DNA of 39,103 nt from NCBI GenBank assembly GCA_021846965.1, contig JAJZWA010000007.1, forward strand, positions 1 to 39,103, in the 5' to 3' direction. Positions within the stretch are counted from its first letter, which is position 1, and each line of letters starts with the position of its first letter. The notes below the pieces were generated by a model. The model had not been told where the DNA came from. It did not search any database and saw only the letters and a list, made by a program, of their open reading frames with translations. The translations under genes were made by a program, and so were the position numbers. The stretch is from Pseudomonadota bacterium. Its GTDB lineage: Bacteria; Pseudomonadota; Gammaproteobacteria; Burkholderiales; Burkholderiaceae_C. This document shows, piece after piece, positions 23,918 through 33,095 of the stretch.

Positions 23918-24982
23918 ATGCCTGATTCTTCGCCTGCCTTCGTCCGTGCGTCTTCCCCGCAGGCCACCGACGCAGTCGCGCCGAAGGCGCCCGAGCTGGT
24001 CTGCCCGGCCGGCTCGCTGCGTGCCTTGCAACTCGCGGTGGACGCCGGCGCCGACGCCGTGTACCTGGGACTGCGCGATGCCACCAACGCGCGCAATTTC
24101 GCCGGACTGAATTTCGATGACGGCCAGGTCCGCGCCGGCGTGGAGCATGCGCATGCGCAGGGCGTCAAAGTGCTCATGGCCCTGAATACCTTCGCCGATG
24201 CCGGGGACACGAGCCCCTGGCTGCGCGCCGTGGATCGCGCGGCGGAACTGGGTGCCGACGCGCTGATCGTGGCCGACACCGCGGTGCTGGCCCATGCCCG
24301 CAGGCATCACCCCGACATGCGGCTGCATCTGTCGGTGCAGGCCTCGGCGACCAGCCACGCGGCCATCGAGTTCTACCGTCGGCACTACGGCATCCAGCGC
24401 GCCGTGCTGCCGCGGGTGCTGACCCTGTCCCAGGTGGCGCATGTGATCCGCAACACCTCGGTGGACATCGAGGTCTTCGGTTTCGGCAGCCTGTGCGTGA
24501 TGGTCGAGGGTCGCTGCGTGCTGTCCTCCTACGCCACGGGCTCTTCGCCGAACAATGCCGGAGTGTGTTCGCCGCCGGCGGCCGTGCGCTGGACCGAGCG
24601 CGACGGCTCGGTCGACGCACGACTCAACGACGTGCTGATCGATCGCTACGCGCCCTCGGAGCCGCGAGGCTATCCGACCTTGTGCAAGGGCCGCTTCCTG
24701 GTCGAGGGCCAGCGCGACTACGCGCTGGAGGAGCCCACCAGTCTGAACACCCTGGACATTCTTCCCCAGCTGATCGAGGCCGGCGTGAAGGCCATCAAGA
24801 TCGAGGGGCGACAACGCAGTCCCGCCTATGTCGCGGAAGTCACGCGGGTCTGGCGCGCCGCCATCGACCTGGCCGCGTCGCAGGAGCGCTATGCGCCGCA
24901 TGCCGACTGGACGGCCCGGCTGTCGCGCTGGGCCGAGGGCCAGCAGCACACGCTGGGGGCCTACGACAGGCCCTGGCGCTGA
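23918..24982 (+). CDS. ubiU: Oxygen-independent ubiquinone hydroxylase subunit UbiU
   Basis: This 354-residue peptidase-U32-family protein pairs with UbiV to hydroxylate ubiquinone precursors without oxygen, using prephenate as oxygen donor. The U32 start ELVCPAGSLRALQLAVDAGADAVYLGL and the block VLPRVLTLSQVAHV are plain. The four cluster cysteines are those of FGSLC, EGRC, AGVC and PTLCKGR, expected to hold a 4Fe-4S cluster. The start 23918 lacks a clear ribosome site; ATG 23882 is in frame with GAGA upstream and is an alternative giving 12 more residues. It begins the ubiUVT-thiM operon. Confidence 0.95.
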   Translation: MPDSSPAFVRASSPQATDAVAPKAPELVCPAGSLRALQLAVDAGADAVYLGLRDATNARNFAGLNFDDGQVRAGVEHAHAQGVKVLMALNTFADAGDTSPWLRAVDRAAELGADALIVADTAVLAHARRHHPDMRLHLSVQASATSHAAIEFYRRHYGIQRAVLPRVLTLSQVAHVIRNTSVDIEVFGFGSLCVMVEGRCVLSSYATGSSPNNAGVCSPPAAVRWTERDGSVDARLNDVLIDRYAPSEPRGYPTLCKGRFLVEGQRDYALEEPTSLNTLDILPQLIEAGVKAIKIEGRQRSPAYVAEVTRVWRAAIDLAASQERYAPHADWTARLSRWAEGQQHTLGAYDRPWR

Positions 24983-25016
24983 TGCTTCGGCGAGAACCCC
25001 ACACACCTTGACATCC

Positions 25017-25982
25017 ATGCTCATCGATCCCGGCGCGCAGGCGCGCCGCGCCGAGTTCAGCGTCGGCGCGCTGTCGTATTGGTGGCCGCGCGCCGCCACG
25101 CTGGCCTTCTACGCCGAGATCGCCGACAGCAGCGCCAGCTGCGTGGTGCTGGGCGAGACCGTGTGCTCGCGCCGCACCGAGATGAAACCGGGCGACTGGC
25201 TGGCGCTCGCGCGCGAACTGCGCCAGGCCGGCAAGGAGGTGGTGCTGGCCACGCTGCCCCTGCTGAGCAGCGAGGCGGAATGGCGCTCGGTGCGCGAGCT
25301 CGCAGGGCAGGAGGAGTTCATGATCGAGGCTGGCGATGCCTCGGCGCTGCACGCGCTGGAGCAGGCCGCGGAGCAGCGTGGCGGCGCCTGCCGCTTCGTG
25401 CTCGGCCCGCACCTGAACATCTACAACACGCAGGCGCTGCGCGAGCACGCCGCGCTGGGCGCCGTGCGCTGGGTGGCTCCGGTCGAACTGGCGGCCAGGG
25501 CCATCGAGAACGTGAATCCGCCGCTGGCGCGGGTGGTCGGTCCGCATGGAGAGATCGCCACCGAGGCCTGGGGATTCGGAAGACTCCCGCTGGCGATGTC
25601 GGCACGCTGCTTTACCGCGCGACACCACCGCCTGCGCAAGGACGCCTGTGATTTCCGCTGCCGCGACGACGCCGACGGCCTGCGCCTGGACAGCAGCGAG
25701 GGCCAGGCCTTCCTGTGCATCAACGGCACCCAGATCCAGTCCGCCGGCCTGCATGCCGTGCTCGGCGAATGGCCCGCGCTGCGCGCGGCCGGGGTCGGGC
25801 GCCTGCGCCTTTCGCCTTGCAGCCGCGGATTCGCCGAGGTGCTGCGGACCTTCGATGCCGTCTGCAACGACGCCGCCGACCCGACGGATGCCCTGGAACA
25901 CCTGCGCGCCATGGACCTGCCGGGCCCCCTGGTGGACGGCTATGCCCGGGGTGCGCCCGGCATGTCGGCGGCACGCGCCTGA
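25017..25982 (+). CDS. ubiV: Oxygen-independent ubiquinone hydroxylase subunit UbiV
   Basis: This 321-residue U32-family partner of UbiU is about the length of E. coli UbiV. It begins FSVGALSYWWPRAATLAFYAEIADS and carries the cluster cysteines in GETVCSRR, SARCFTARHH and KDACDFRC. The heterodimer holds one 4Fe-4S cluster in each subunit. It follows ubiU by 34 bp and precedes ubiT by 19 bp, in the same operon order as many facultative anaerobes. Confidence 0.95.
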   Translation: MLIDPGAQARRAEFSVGALSYWWPRAATLAFYAEIADSSASCVVLGETVCSRRTEMKPGDWLALARELRQAGKEVVLATLPLLSSEAEWRSVRELAGQEEFMIEAGDASALHALEQAAEQRGGACRFVLGPHLNIYNTQALREHAALGAVRWVAPVELAARAIENVNPPLARVVGPHGEIATEAWGFGRLPLAMSARCFTARHHRLRKDACDFRCRDDADGLRLDSSEGQAFLCINGTQIQSAGLHAVLGEWPALRAAGVGRLRLSPCSRGFAEVLRTFDAVCNDAADPTDALEHLRAMDLPGPLVDGYARGAPGMSAARA

Positions 25983-26001
25983 ACCCTTGGGAGACGACAC
26001 C

Positions 26002-26496
26002 ATGACGAGCAGAACCTGGCCTGAACCAGCCCCGGCGCAAGGCGCCCGAGGCTGGCTGGACACGGTTGTCCTGAGCTTCGCGCGGTTGGCGCGCGGCGCC
26101 CCGCCCGGCCTGCGCGGCCTGGTGCGCGCGCTGCCGGTGCAGCCGCCCTCCTTCGCGCTCGCCCGCGTGCTGGACCGTTGGCTGCTGCCACGCCTGGACG
26201 CGGCGACCCGGCAGGCCCTGCGTGGGCCCGGGGTCGAATTGGAGCTGCAGGACCTGGGGATCCGGGCCCGCCTGCGCCTCGGCGCGCGGGGCTTCGAGCC
26301 CTGCGCGCAGGCGCCGGCCGTGACCATTCGCGGCGCAGCCGAGGCGCTGTGGCGCCTGGTGCGCGGCTGGGACGATGCCGACCGGCTGTTCTTCGAGCGC
26401 GAGCTGGTCATGGAAGGCGACACCGAGTTCGGCCTGCTGCTGAAGAACACCCTCGACGCCCTCGGCCCCCTGGGCGATGCGAGGCCGCGGCCATGA
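26002..26496 (+). CDS. ubiT: Ubiquinone biosynthesis accessory protein UbiT
   Basis: This 164-residue protein has an SCP2-like lipid-binding domain ([15 protein letters not shown], then [17 protein letters not shown] and [25 protein letters not shown]). UbiT replaces UbiJ in holding the lipid intermediates during anaerobic ubiquinone synthesis. The start was chosen at ATG 26002, preceded by GGGAGA. It overlaps thiM by 4 bp (ATGA). Confidence 0.93.
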   Translation: MTSRTWPEPAPAQGARGWLDTVVLSFARLARGAPPGLRGLVRALPVQPPSFALARVLDRWLLPRLDAATRQALRGPGVELELQDLGIRARLRLGARGFEPCAQAPAVTIRGAAEALWRLVRGWDDADRLFFERELVMEGDTEFGLLLKNTLDALGPLGDARPRP

Positions 26497-27377
26497 ACGC
26501 AACGACCAGCCTGTGCGCCGCGGACCTGTGGCAGGACCTGTGCGCGGTACGCGAAACCCATCCCCTGGTGCACAACGTGACCAATCTGGTGGTCATGCAG
26601 TTCAGCGCCAACATGCTGCTGGCCCTGGGCGCCTCGCCCGTCATGGCGCATGCCGAGGAGGAGGTCGAGGACATGGCGGCGCTGGCGGGAGCGCTGGTGC
26701 TGAACATCGGCACGCTGTCGGCCCCCTGGCTGCGCGCGATGCTCCTGGCGGCGCGCAGCGCGCGCGCGCACGGCAAGCCGGTGGTGCTGGATCCGGTGGG
26801 CGCCGGCGCCACCGGCTACCGCGATCGCGCGCTGCGCGAACTCCTCGACGACGGCTTCCCCGACGTGGTGCGCGGCAACGCCTCGGAAATCATGAGCGTG
26901 GCGGGACTGGCGCCGGGCACGCGCGGAGTGGACAGCCTGGCGGGCTCGGACGACGCCGTGCCGGCGGCCCGCCGTCTGGCCGCGCGCACCGGGGGCGTGG
27001 TGTGCATTTCCGGAGCGCGGGACCATGTCGTGGATGCCCAGGGCCGCCACGCGGTGCTGTCCAACGGTCATCCCTGGATGACCCGGGTCACCGGCGTGGG
27101 ATGTTCGGCCACCGCGCTGGTGGCTGCCCTGGCCGCCGTGCAGCCGGATCGCTGGCGCGCCACCGTGGCCGCCATGGCCTACCTGGGTGTCGCGGGGCAA
27201 TGGGCCGCCGAGCGCGTGCTCGCGGAGGGCGCAGGAAGGGACCCCGGATCGAGCCTCGCGGACAGGGCGGGGCCCCCGGCGGGCCTGGGCGGCTTTCAGG
27301 TCGCCCTGCTCGACGCCGTGCACCAGATGGACGCGAAGACCTTCGAGCAGCGCCTGCAGCTGAGCCTGCCCGCCTGA
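26493..27377 (+). CDS. thiM: Hydroxyethylthiazole kinase
   Basis: This 294-residue ribokinase-fold kinase phosphorylates 4-methyl-5-(2-hydroxyethyl)thiazole, a salvage step for thiamine diphosphate. It shows [50 protein letters not shown] and the catalytic C204 in GVGCSATAL. It is slightly longer than E. coli ThiM, with an insertion near residues 250-265. Placement at the end of the ubiUVT operon, with a 4-bp overlap, is unusual; no thiamine riboswitch was seen. The stop codon lies in a tandem repeat. Confidence 0.93.
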   Translation: MNATTSLCAADLWQDLCAVRETHPLVHNVTNLVVMQFSANMLLALGASPVMAHAEEEVEDMAALAGALVLNIGTLSAPWLRAMLLAARSARAHGKPVVLDPVGAGATGYRDRALRELLDDGFPDVVRGNASEIMSVAGLAPGTRGVDSLAGSDDAVPAARRLAARTGGVVCISGARDHVVDAQGRHAVLSNGHPWMTRVTGVGCSATALVAALAAVQPDRWRATVAAMAYLGVAGQWAAERVLAEGAGRDPGSSLADRAGPPAGLGGFQVALLDAVHQMDAKTFEQRLQLSLPA

Positions 27378-27443
27378 GCTCTGGCGCCTGAGCTCTGGCG
27401 CCTGAGCTCTGGCGCCTGAGCCCTGGCGCCTGAGCGCCGGGCC
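27374..27443 (+). repeat. 14-bp tandem repeat over the thiM stop codon
   Basis: The unit CTGAGCTCTGGCGC occurs three times exactly and then twice with changes, in register from 27374 to 27443. The first unit contains the thiM stop codon. The array lies between convergent thiM and the LysR gene. No function is evident. Confidence 0.85.
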
Positions 27444-27468
27444 GCGAGGCGCGGCACCCTCGCCCGCC

Positions 27469-28380
27469 TCAGGCCTGCGGCCCGGCGGTGGCGGCCTGGT
27501 GCAGGGCGAGTTCTCCGAGCAGGCGCGAGAGCGCCGGGTTGTCGTTGTCGCGCTTGACCACGATGCCCAGCTCCACCGGGTTCTCGGGGCGCAGATCCGC
27601 GAGTTCCCGGAACACCACGCCTTCATAGTGGAAGACGGTGGTGCCGGCGGGCACCAGCGAGAGCCCGAGCCCGGCGCGCACCAGGGCCAGGATGGTGTGG
27701 ATCTGGCTCACGTACTGCACATGGCGCGGGCGCACGCCGGCACGCCGCAGGATGTCGGAGACGAGGTCGTAGAAGTAGCGCGCCTCGTCGGGGGAGTACA
27801 TGACGAAGTCGACCCCGTCCAGCGCATCCAGTGCGATGGACGTGCGCTCGGCGTAGGGGTGGCCCTGCGGCAGCACCGCGAGCAGGCGCTCGCGACGCAG
27901 GGGACGCCATTGCAAGGCCGGCTGCACCACCGGCGGGCGCACCAGCGCGAGGTCGATGCGCCCGGCCAGCAGCGCTTCCAGCTGGGCCTGCGACACCATT
28001 TCACGCAACTTGAGGTTCACGTCGGGGAGCAGGGCGCGACACCGTGCCACCAGCTCGGGCACGTCGCGGTAGCTCGAACCGGCGGTGAACCCGATGGCGA
28101 TCTCGCCGGCATGGCCCTGCGCGACCCGGCGCGCGTCCAGCACGGCGGTCTCGGCGCTGCGCAGCAGCCCGCGCGCCTCATGCAGGAAGCGCCGGCCGGC
28201 CGGCGTGAGCTCGACCACGCGGGTGCTGCGAAACAGCAGCGGCGTGCCCACCGCGTGTTCGAGCAGCTGAATCTGCCGGCTCAACGGCGGCTGGGTCATG
28301 TTGAGCCGCGCGGCCGCCTTGCCGAAGTGCAGTTCCTCGGCGACGGCGACGAAACAACGAATCTGGCTGAGTTCGAACAC
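27469..28380 (-). CDS. LysR-family regulator of the hexuronate cluster
   Basis: This 303-residue LysR-type regulator has an N-terminal helix-turn-helix (LHFGKAAARLNMTQPPLSRQIQLLE, residues about 15-40) and a C-terminal effector-binding domain of two lobes (IAIGFTAGSSYRDVPELVARCRALLPDV and later VPAGT). It is transcribed divergently from kdgD across a 103-bp gap, the usual LysR arrangement, so it probably activates kdgD and the following genes, with an aldarate or uronate as inducer. The start is GTG at 28380. The effector is inferred from context. Confidence 0.9.
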   Translation of the reverse strand: MFELSQIRCFVAVAEELHFGKAAARLNMTQPPLSRQIQLLEHAVGTPLLFRSTRVVELTPAGRRFLHEARGLLRSAETAVLDARRVAQGHAGEIAIGFTAGSSYRDVPELVARCRALLPDVNLKLREMVSQAQLEALLAGRIDLALVRPPVVQPALQWRPLRRERLLAVLPQGHPYAERTSIALDALDGVDFVMYSPDEARYFYDLVSDILRRAGVRPRHVQYVSQIHTILALVRAGLGLSLVPAGTTVFHYEGVVFRELADLRPENPVELGIVVKRDNDNPALSRLLGELALHQAATAGPQA

Positions 28381-28483
28381 TGATCCAATCCCCGCATGAA
28401 TTCATTCAGTATATGGCTTGGACAGGAAAGAAGCCCCCTCCTACGATTCCCTCCAGCCATCCCCCACCGACCCGGAATTTCCC
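28381..28483. promoter_or_regulatory. Divergent LysR/kdgD control region
   Basis: This gap should hold both promoters. It contains the palindrome ATGAATTCAT (28396-28405) followed by an AT-rich TCAGTATATGG, unusual in this GC-rich window. A LysR operator is expected here; the exact site is not fixed. Confidence 0.45.
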
Positions 28484-29407
28484 ATGCGGCACCCCTCTCC
28501 CATGACCCCCGAGGAACTCAAGGCCGCCATCGGCGGCGGCCTGCTGTCCTTTCCCGTGACGGCCTTCGACGCCAGGCTGGAACTCGACGAAGCGCGCTAC
28601 GCCCGCAATTTCGAGGTCGTGCTCGAGCACGCACCGGCGGGCATCTTCGTCGCGGGCGGCACCGGGGAGTTCTTTTCCCTGACGCCGCAGGAGGTGCAGC
28701 GCCTGGTGCGTCGCAGCGCGGACATGGCGCAGGCGCGCGTTCCGGTGATCGCGCCCGTGGGCATGGGCACGCGCCTGGCCTGCGAGCTGGCAAGCCAGGC
28801 CGAACAAAGCGGCGCGGATGGACTGCTGCTGTTTCCTCCCTACCTGACCGAGTCGGACCCCGCGGGCCTGGCGCTCCACATCGAGCAGGTGTGCGCGGCC
28901 ACCCGACTGGGCGTGATCGTCTACAGCCGCGGCAACGCACGGGTGGGCGCGGAGTGCCTGCCCGCCCTGGCCGAGCGCTGCCCCAACCTGATCGGCTACA
29001 AGGACGGCATCGGCGACATCGAGCTCATGACCCGCGTGTACACGACCATGGGCGATCGCCTCACCTACGTGGGCGGCCTGCCGACGGCCGAGACCTTCGC
29101 CCTGCCCTATCTGGAAATGGGCGTCACCACCTACTCCTCGGCGATTTTCAATTTCCTGCCCAAGTGGGCCAAGGAGTTCTACGCCGCGGTGCTGCGACGC
29201 GACCACGCGCACGTGTATCGGGAGATGCGCGAATTCGTCATGCCCTACACGGCGCTGCGCAACCGTCGCCGCGGCTACGCGGTATCCATCGTCAAGGCGG
29301 GCATGCGCGTGGTGGGCCGCGACGCCGGCGGCGTGCGCCCCCCGCTCACCGACCTCGAAGCCGCCGAAGTCGAGCAACTGCGCGCCCTCGTCGGCACGCG
29401 GAGCTGA
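28484..29407 (+). CDS. kdgD: 5-dehydro-4-deoxyglucarate dehydratase
   Basis: This 307-residue DapA-family enzyme converts 5-keto-4-deoxyglucarate to 2-oxoglutarate semialdehyde with loss of water and CO2. The Schiff-base lysine is K173 in [11 protein letters not shown], and the catalytic tyrosine is Y147 in [20 protein letters not shown] is the usual GG[S/T]GE-type motif. ATG 28484 is chosen with GGAA upstream; ATG 28502 is possible. It is the first gene of the pathway operon and runs 2 bp from the next gene. Confidence 0.95.
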   Translation: MRHPSPMTPEELKAAIGGGLLSFPVTAFDARLELDEARYARNFEVVLEHAPAGIFVAGGTGEFFSLTPQEVQRLVRRSADMAQARVPVIAPVGMGTRLACELASQAEQSGADGLLLFPPYLTESDPAGLALHIEQVCAATRLGVIVYSRGNARVGAECLPALAERCPNLIGYKDGIGDIELMTRVYTTMGDRLTYVGGLPTAETFALPYLEMGVTTYSSAIFNFLPKWAKEFYAAVLRRDHAHVYREMREFVMPYTALRNRRRGYAVSIVKAGMRVVGRDAGGVRPPLTDLEAAEVEQLRALVGTRS

Positions 29408-29409
29408 GC

Positions 29410-30978
29410 ATGGGCCTTCGAGGAGAAAACCTGCTGGGGCTGCGCGCGGTGCGCGGCACGCGCGCCGCGCTGCAGGGCGTGGATCCGGTCAGCGGCCAGT
29501 CGCTGCTTCCGGCCTACGGCGGGGCCACGCGCGAGCAGCTCGACCAGGCCTGCGAACTGGCCTGGAATGCCTGGGCCCCGTATCGCGAACTCGGAGCCGC
29601 AGCCCATGCCCGGCTGCTCGAGTCCATCGCCGCGCATATCGAGGACCTGGGCGAGGAACTGATCGACCGCGCCGCGCTGGAGACCGCGCTCGACGCCGCG
29701 CGCCTGCGTGGCGAGCGCGCGCGCACCACCGCCCAGCTGCGCCTGTTCGCGCAACTGGCACGCGAGGGGCGCCACGTCGAGCCGCGCCACGATCCGGCCC
29801 TGCCGGGTCGCACGCCCCAGCCCCGCCCGGACCTGCGCATGGGTCATATGGGCATCGGTCCGGTGGCCGTGTTCGGCGCCAGCAACTTCCCGCTGGCCTT
29901 CTCGGTGGCCGGTGGCGACACCGCCTCGGCGCTGGCCGCCGGCTGCCCCGTGGTGGTCAAGGCGCACAACGCCCACCCCGGGACGTCCGAACTGGTGGGC
30001 CGCGCGGTGCAGGCGGCGGCACGCGAAACCGGCATGCCCGACGGCGTGTTCAGCCTGCTGTACGGCGCCGACGAGCAGATCGGCGCGTGGCTGGTGGCGC
30101 ACCCGCGCATCCAGGCGGTGGGGTTCACCGGCTCGCGCGCCGGAGGCGATGCGCTGGCACGCATCGCAGGCTCCCGGGCGCGGCCGATTCCCGTGTTCGC
30201 GGAGATGAGCAGCGTGAACCCGGTGTTCGTGTTCCCGGGCGCGCTGCGCGAGCGTGCCGGGGCCATCGCATCGGGTTTCGTGCAGTCGATGACCCTGGGC
30301 AGCGGACAGTTCTGCACCAAGCCGGGACTGCTGTTCCTGCTGGGCGACGAGGGGACGGAGGAGTTTCTCGCTACCCTGGAACGGCAACTGCAGGCCACCC
30401 GTACCGCGCCGCTGCTCAGCGCCGGCATCGCCGCGCGCTACCGTCAGGCCACGCAGCAGGCGGGCGCGCGCGCAGGCTCGCGAAGCCTGGGCGCAGCCAT
30501 CGCCTCCGACGGCACCCAGGCCCAGGTCGTCGTGCTGGGGCTGCGCGAGTTCGCGGATCAACCGGCCTGGCAAGAGGAAATGTTCGGACCGGCCGCGGTG
30601 GTGGTGCGGGGTGCTCGTGTCGCCGAACTCGCCCCCCTGCTGGAGGGCCTGGCCGGACAGCTCACCGCCACCGTGGTCGTCGAACCCGGCGACCACGCCG
30701 CCGCCAGGCCCCTCATGCGGATGCTCGAGACCCTCGCCGGGCGCCTGCTCATGAACGGCTGGCCCACCGGCGTGGAGGTCTGCGAGGCCATGGTGCACGG
30801 CGGACCCTACCCCGCCTGCAGCGATCCCCGGTTCAGCAGCGTGGGAACGCTGGCGATCCGCCGCTTCCTGCGGCCCGTGTGCTATCAGAACATGGCCGAC
30901 GATCTGCTGCCGGGCTGGCTGCACGAAACGTCGTCGCCGGCGCAGGCGCCGACCGAACAGGAGGGAACACCAGCATGA
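29410..30978 (+). CDS. 2,5-dioxovalerate (alpha-ketoglutarate semialdehyde) dehydrogenase
   Basis: This 522-residue aldehyde dehydrogenase should oxidise 2-oxoglutarate semialdehyde to 2-oxoglutarate, the last step of oxidative uronate degradation. The catalytic cysteine is C302 in SGQFCTKPG and the general base E265 in FAEMSSVNP. The NAD(P)-binding part shows GASNFPLAFSVAGGDTASAL and FTGSRAGG. The order and sequence match KGSADH of this pathway rather than general aldehyde dehydrogenases. It overlaps udh by 4 bp. Confidence 0.94.
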   Translation: MGLRGENLLGLRAVRGTRAALQGVDPVSGQSLLPAYGGATREQLDQACELAWNAWAPYRELGAAAHARLLESIAAHIEDLGEELIDRAALETALDAARLRGERARTTAQLRLFAQLAREGRHVEPRHDPALPGRTPQPRPDLRMGHMGIGPVAVFGASNFPLAFSVAGGDTASALAAGCPVVVKAHNAHPGTSELVGRAVQAAARETGMPDGVFSLLYGADEQIGAWLVAHPRIQAVGFTGSRAGGDALARIAGSRARPIPVFAEMSSVNPVFVFPGALRERAGAIASGFVQSMTLGSGQFCTKPGLLFLLGDEGTEEFLATLERQLQATRTAPLLSAGIAARYRQATQQAGARAGSRSLGAAIASDGTQAQVVVLGLREFADQPAWQEEMFGPAAVVVRGARVAELAPLLEGLAGQLTATVVVEPGDHAAARPLMRMLETLAGRLLMNGWPTGVEVCEAMVHGGPYPACSDPRFSSVGTLAIRRFLRPVCYQNMADDLLPGWLHETSSPAQAPTEQEGTPA

Positions 30979-31769
30979 GCTTCGAATTCGACGCACCCCT
31001 GGCCGTCACCGGAGCCGCCGGGGCGCTGGGCACGGTATTGCGCGCCGAACTGGCCCGCGCGGGAGTCCGCACCCTCAGCCTGGACCTGCGCGAGCCCTCG
31101 CGGGTGCACGAGAACGAAAGCTTCACGCGCTGCGATCTCGCCGATGCCGAGGCCACGATGCGCGCGCTGCAGGGCGCGCAGGCGGTGGTGCACCTGGGGG
31201 GCATTTCCACGACGGCTCCCTTCGGCTCGATCCTCTCGGCCAATATCTGCGGCAGCTTCCACGTGTTCGAGGCCGCGCGCCGTCACGGCATGCGCCGCGT
31301 CGTGTACGCCAGCTCGAACCACGTGACCGGCTATTACCCCTCCAGCGAGCGGGTGCGGCCCGACATGCCACACCGCCCCGACTCCTTCTATGGGCTGTCC
31401 AAGGCCTTCGGCGAGGACTTGGCCCAGTTGTACTGGGACAAGTACGGCCTCGAATCGGTGGGGCTGCGCATCGGCTCGTGCTTCGAGCGGCCTCGCGATC
31501 GCCGCATGCTCAAGACCTGGCTGAGTCACCAGGATTTCCTGCGCCTGGTCGAGCGTGCGCTGCTGGCGCCGAAGGTGGGGCACAGCGTCGTCTACGGCGT
31601 CTCGAACAACCCCCGGGTCTACTGGGACGCCGATCCGGCGGGTGCACTCGGCTTCACCCCGCTCGACTCCTCCGCGGCCTTCGCCGGCACCCTGCCAGGC
31701 GACGAGCCCGAGCCCGAGCGACAGGGCGGCGGATTCATCGACGTCGATGAAACCGCGCTCGACCCCTGA
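30975..31769 (+). CDS. udh: Uronate dehydrogenase
   Basis: This 264-residue short-chain dehydrogenase oxidises D-galacturonate or D-glucuronate with NAD+ to the aldarolactone. It has the Rossmann start VTGAAGALG, the catalytic Y139 and K143 in YGLSKAFGEDL, and YASSNHVTGYYPSSERV, characteristic of Udh. It is translationally coupled to the dehydrogenase gene before it. A hairpin (31789-31810) and then the ABC importer follow. Confidence 0.94.
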   Translation: MSFEFDAPLAVTGAAGALGTVLRAELARAGVRTLSLDLREPSRVHENESFTRCDLADAEATMRALQGAQAVVHLGGISTTAPFGSILSANICGSFHVFEAARRHGMRRVVYASSNHVTGYYPSSERVRPDMPHRPDSFYGLSKAFGEDLAQLYWDKYGLESVGLRIGSCFERPRDRRMLKTWLSHQDFLRLVERALLAPKVGHSVVYGVSNNPRVYWDADPAGALGFTPLDSSAAFAGTLPGDEPEPERQGGGFIDVDETALDP

Positions 31770-31788
31770 GTCCAGGCCTGAGCGGAAG

Positions 31789-31810
31789 GGCAGGTCCGCG
31801 TTCACCTGCC
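31789..31810 (+). terminator. Hairpin between udh and the binding-protein gene
   Basis: A 7-bp stem (GGCAGGT with ACCTGCC) and 8-base loop, with no T-run. It could modulate expression between the enzyme genes and the importer. Confidence 0.35.
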
Positions 31811-31843
31811 ACAACAAAGCCTAACCACGAAGAGGAGACCACC

Positions 31844-33013
31844 GTGTTCCAACGCATCGCATCGCCGCTGGCGAGAGTCCTCGTCGGCTCGCTGATCGGA
31901 GCCAGCGCCCTGTCCTGGGGCCAGGCTGCCCAGGCGGCACCCATGACCATCAACATCGTCGACGTCGCGGGCAACCTGGCACTGACCCAGAAGGCCTTCG
32001 AGCAGTTCGAGACAAGCCATCCCGGCCTGGTGCATTTCACCTACTCCACGTCGCCGGCGCCGCAGTTGTTGCCGCGCATCCGCGCCATGGAACATGCCGG
32101 TCGCTCCGACATCAACATGGTGCTGACCGGCACCGACGACCTGGCCTTCGGCATCCAGCAGGGTCTGTGGCAGCAACTGCTCCCGGGCTACGCCAGCCAG
32201 CTGCCCGGCATTCCGCAGGACTACAGCCCCGGAGCCGCCCGCATGCAGGACCTGGCCAAGGGCTACGGCGTCGAGGTCGTGTACTCCCCGGCGGGCCCGC
32301 TGCTCGAGTACAACCCGACGACCGTCAAGCACCCGCCGCGCACGCCGCAGCAGCTCCTGAGCTGGTGCCAGGCGCACCCGGGCAAGTTCATCTACGCACG
32401 CCCGAACAACTCCGGCCCCGGCCGCGCGTGGCTGATGGCCCTTCCCTATCTGCTGCACGACTCCAATCCGCGCGATCCGGTGCACGGATGGACCAAGACC
32501 TGGGCCTACCTCAAGCAACTCAATTCCTGCATCGCCTACTACCCCAGCGGCACGGGCGACGTGATGAAGGAACTCGGCCAGCAGACGCGCTGGATGACCC
32601 CCACCATCACCGGCTGGGACATCAACCCGCGCAAGCTGGGCATCGTGCCCAGGGACTTCCAGGTCCAGAAGCTCGATCACATGGTCTGGCTCAACGACGC
32701 CCAGTACATGGTGATCCCCAAGGGGCAGTCGCCCGCGCAGATCGATATGCTGCTGAGGGTCATGCGCTACATGATGAAGCCCAGGCAGCAGGCCATGACC
32801 TACGACGACGGCTATTTCTATCCGGGCCCGGCGATCGCGGGCGTCAGCCTGAGCATGGCCCCGGCCAGCAGCCAGCAGGTGATTCGCGAATACGGCCGCA
32901 AGGACTATGACGCGTGGATCGCCAAGTATCCGAACAAGACGCCGCTGAACGCATCCGCGATGGTCAAGGCCTTCGAGATGTGGAATCAGCAGATCGGTGC
33001 CCTGAAGCATTGA
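31844..33013 (+). CDS. Extracellular solute-binding protein of a polyamine/iron-type ABC importer
   Basis: This 389-residue periplasmic protein has a signal peptide (residues 1-31, ending AAQAAP) and an extracellular solute-binding protein family 1-type fold (MTINIVDVAGNLALTQKAFEQFE, then INMVLTGTDDLAFGIQ). The GTG start has GAGGAG upstream. Together with the following ATPase and two permeases it forms a PotABCD-like importer. The surrounding enzymes strongly suggest a hexuronate or aldarate ligand, but this is inference; TRAP or MFS transporters usually serve this pathway. Confidence 0.88.
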   Translation: MFQRIASPLARVLVGSLIGASALSWGQAAQAAPMTINIVDVAGNLALTQKAFEQFETSHPGLVHFTYSTSPAPQLLPRIRAMEHAGRSDINMVLTGTDDLAFGIQQGLWQQLLPGYASQLPGIPQDYSPGAARMQDLAKGYGVEVVYSPAGPLLEYNPTTVKHPPRTPQQLLSWCQAHPGKFIYARPNNSGPGRAWLMALPYLLHDSNPRDPVHGWTKTWAYLKQLNSCIAYYPSGTGDVMKELGQQTRWMTPTITGWDINPRKLGIVPRDFQVQKLDHMVWLNDAQYMVIPKGQSPAQIDMLLRVMRYMMKPRQQAMTYDDGYFYPGPAIAGVSLSMAPASSQQVIREYGRKDYDAWIAKYPNKTPLNASAMVKAFEMWNQQIGALKH

Positions 33014-33035
33014 AGCCCTGGGCGCCTGGAATGAC

Positions 33036-33068
33036 GCACCGGCGCCCCGCGTGGCGCGGCGCCGGTGC
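33036..33068 (+). other. Strong hairpin between the binding-protein and ATPase genes
   Basis: A perfect 11-bp GC-rich stem (33036-33046 with 33058-33068) lies 22 bp after the binding-protein stop. Such elements commonly stabilise the upstream message so that the binding protein is made in excess over the membrane parts. There is no T-run, so it is not a plain terminator. Confidence 0.6.
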
Positions 33069-33095
33069 GATCGACCTGCGGTGGGAGACAAGTTG

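Noticed and set aside
24840..27626. Long minus-strand open frame of 928 codons over ubiV, ubiT and thiM
   Set aside because: It is the shadow of three clear genes on the other strand and has low-complexity composition.
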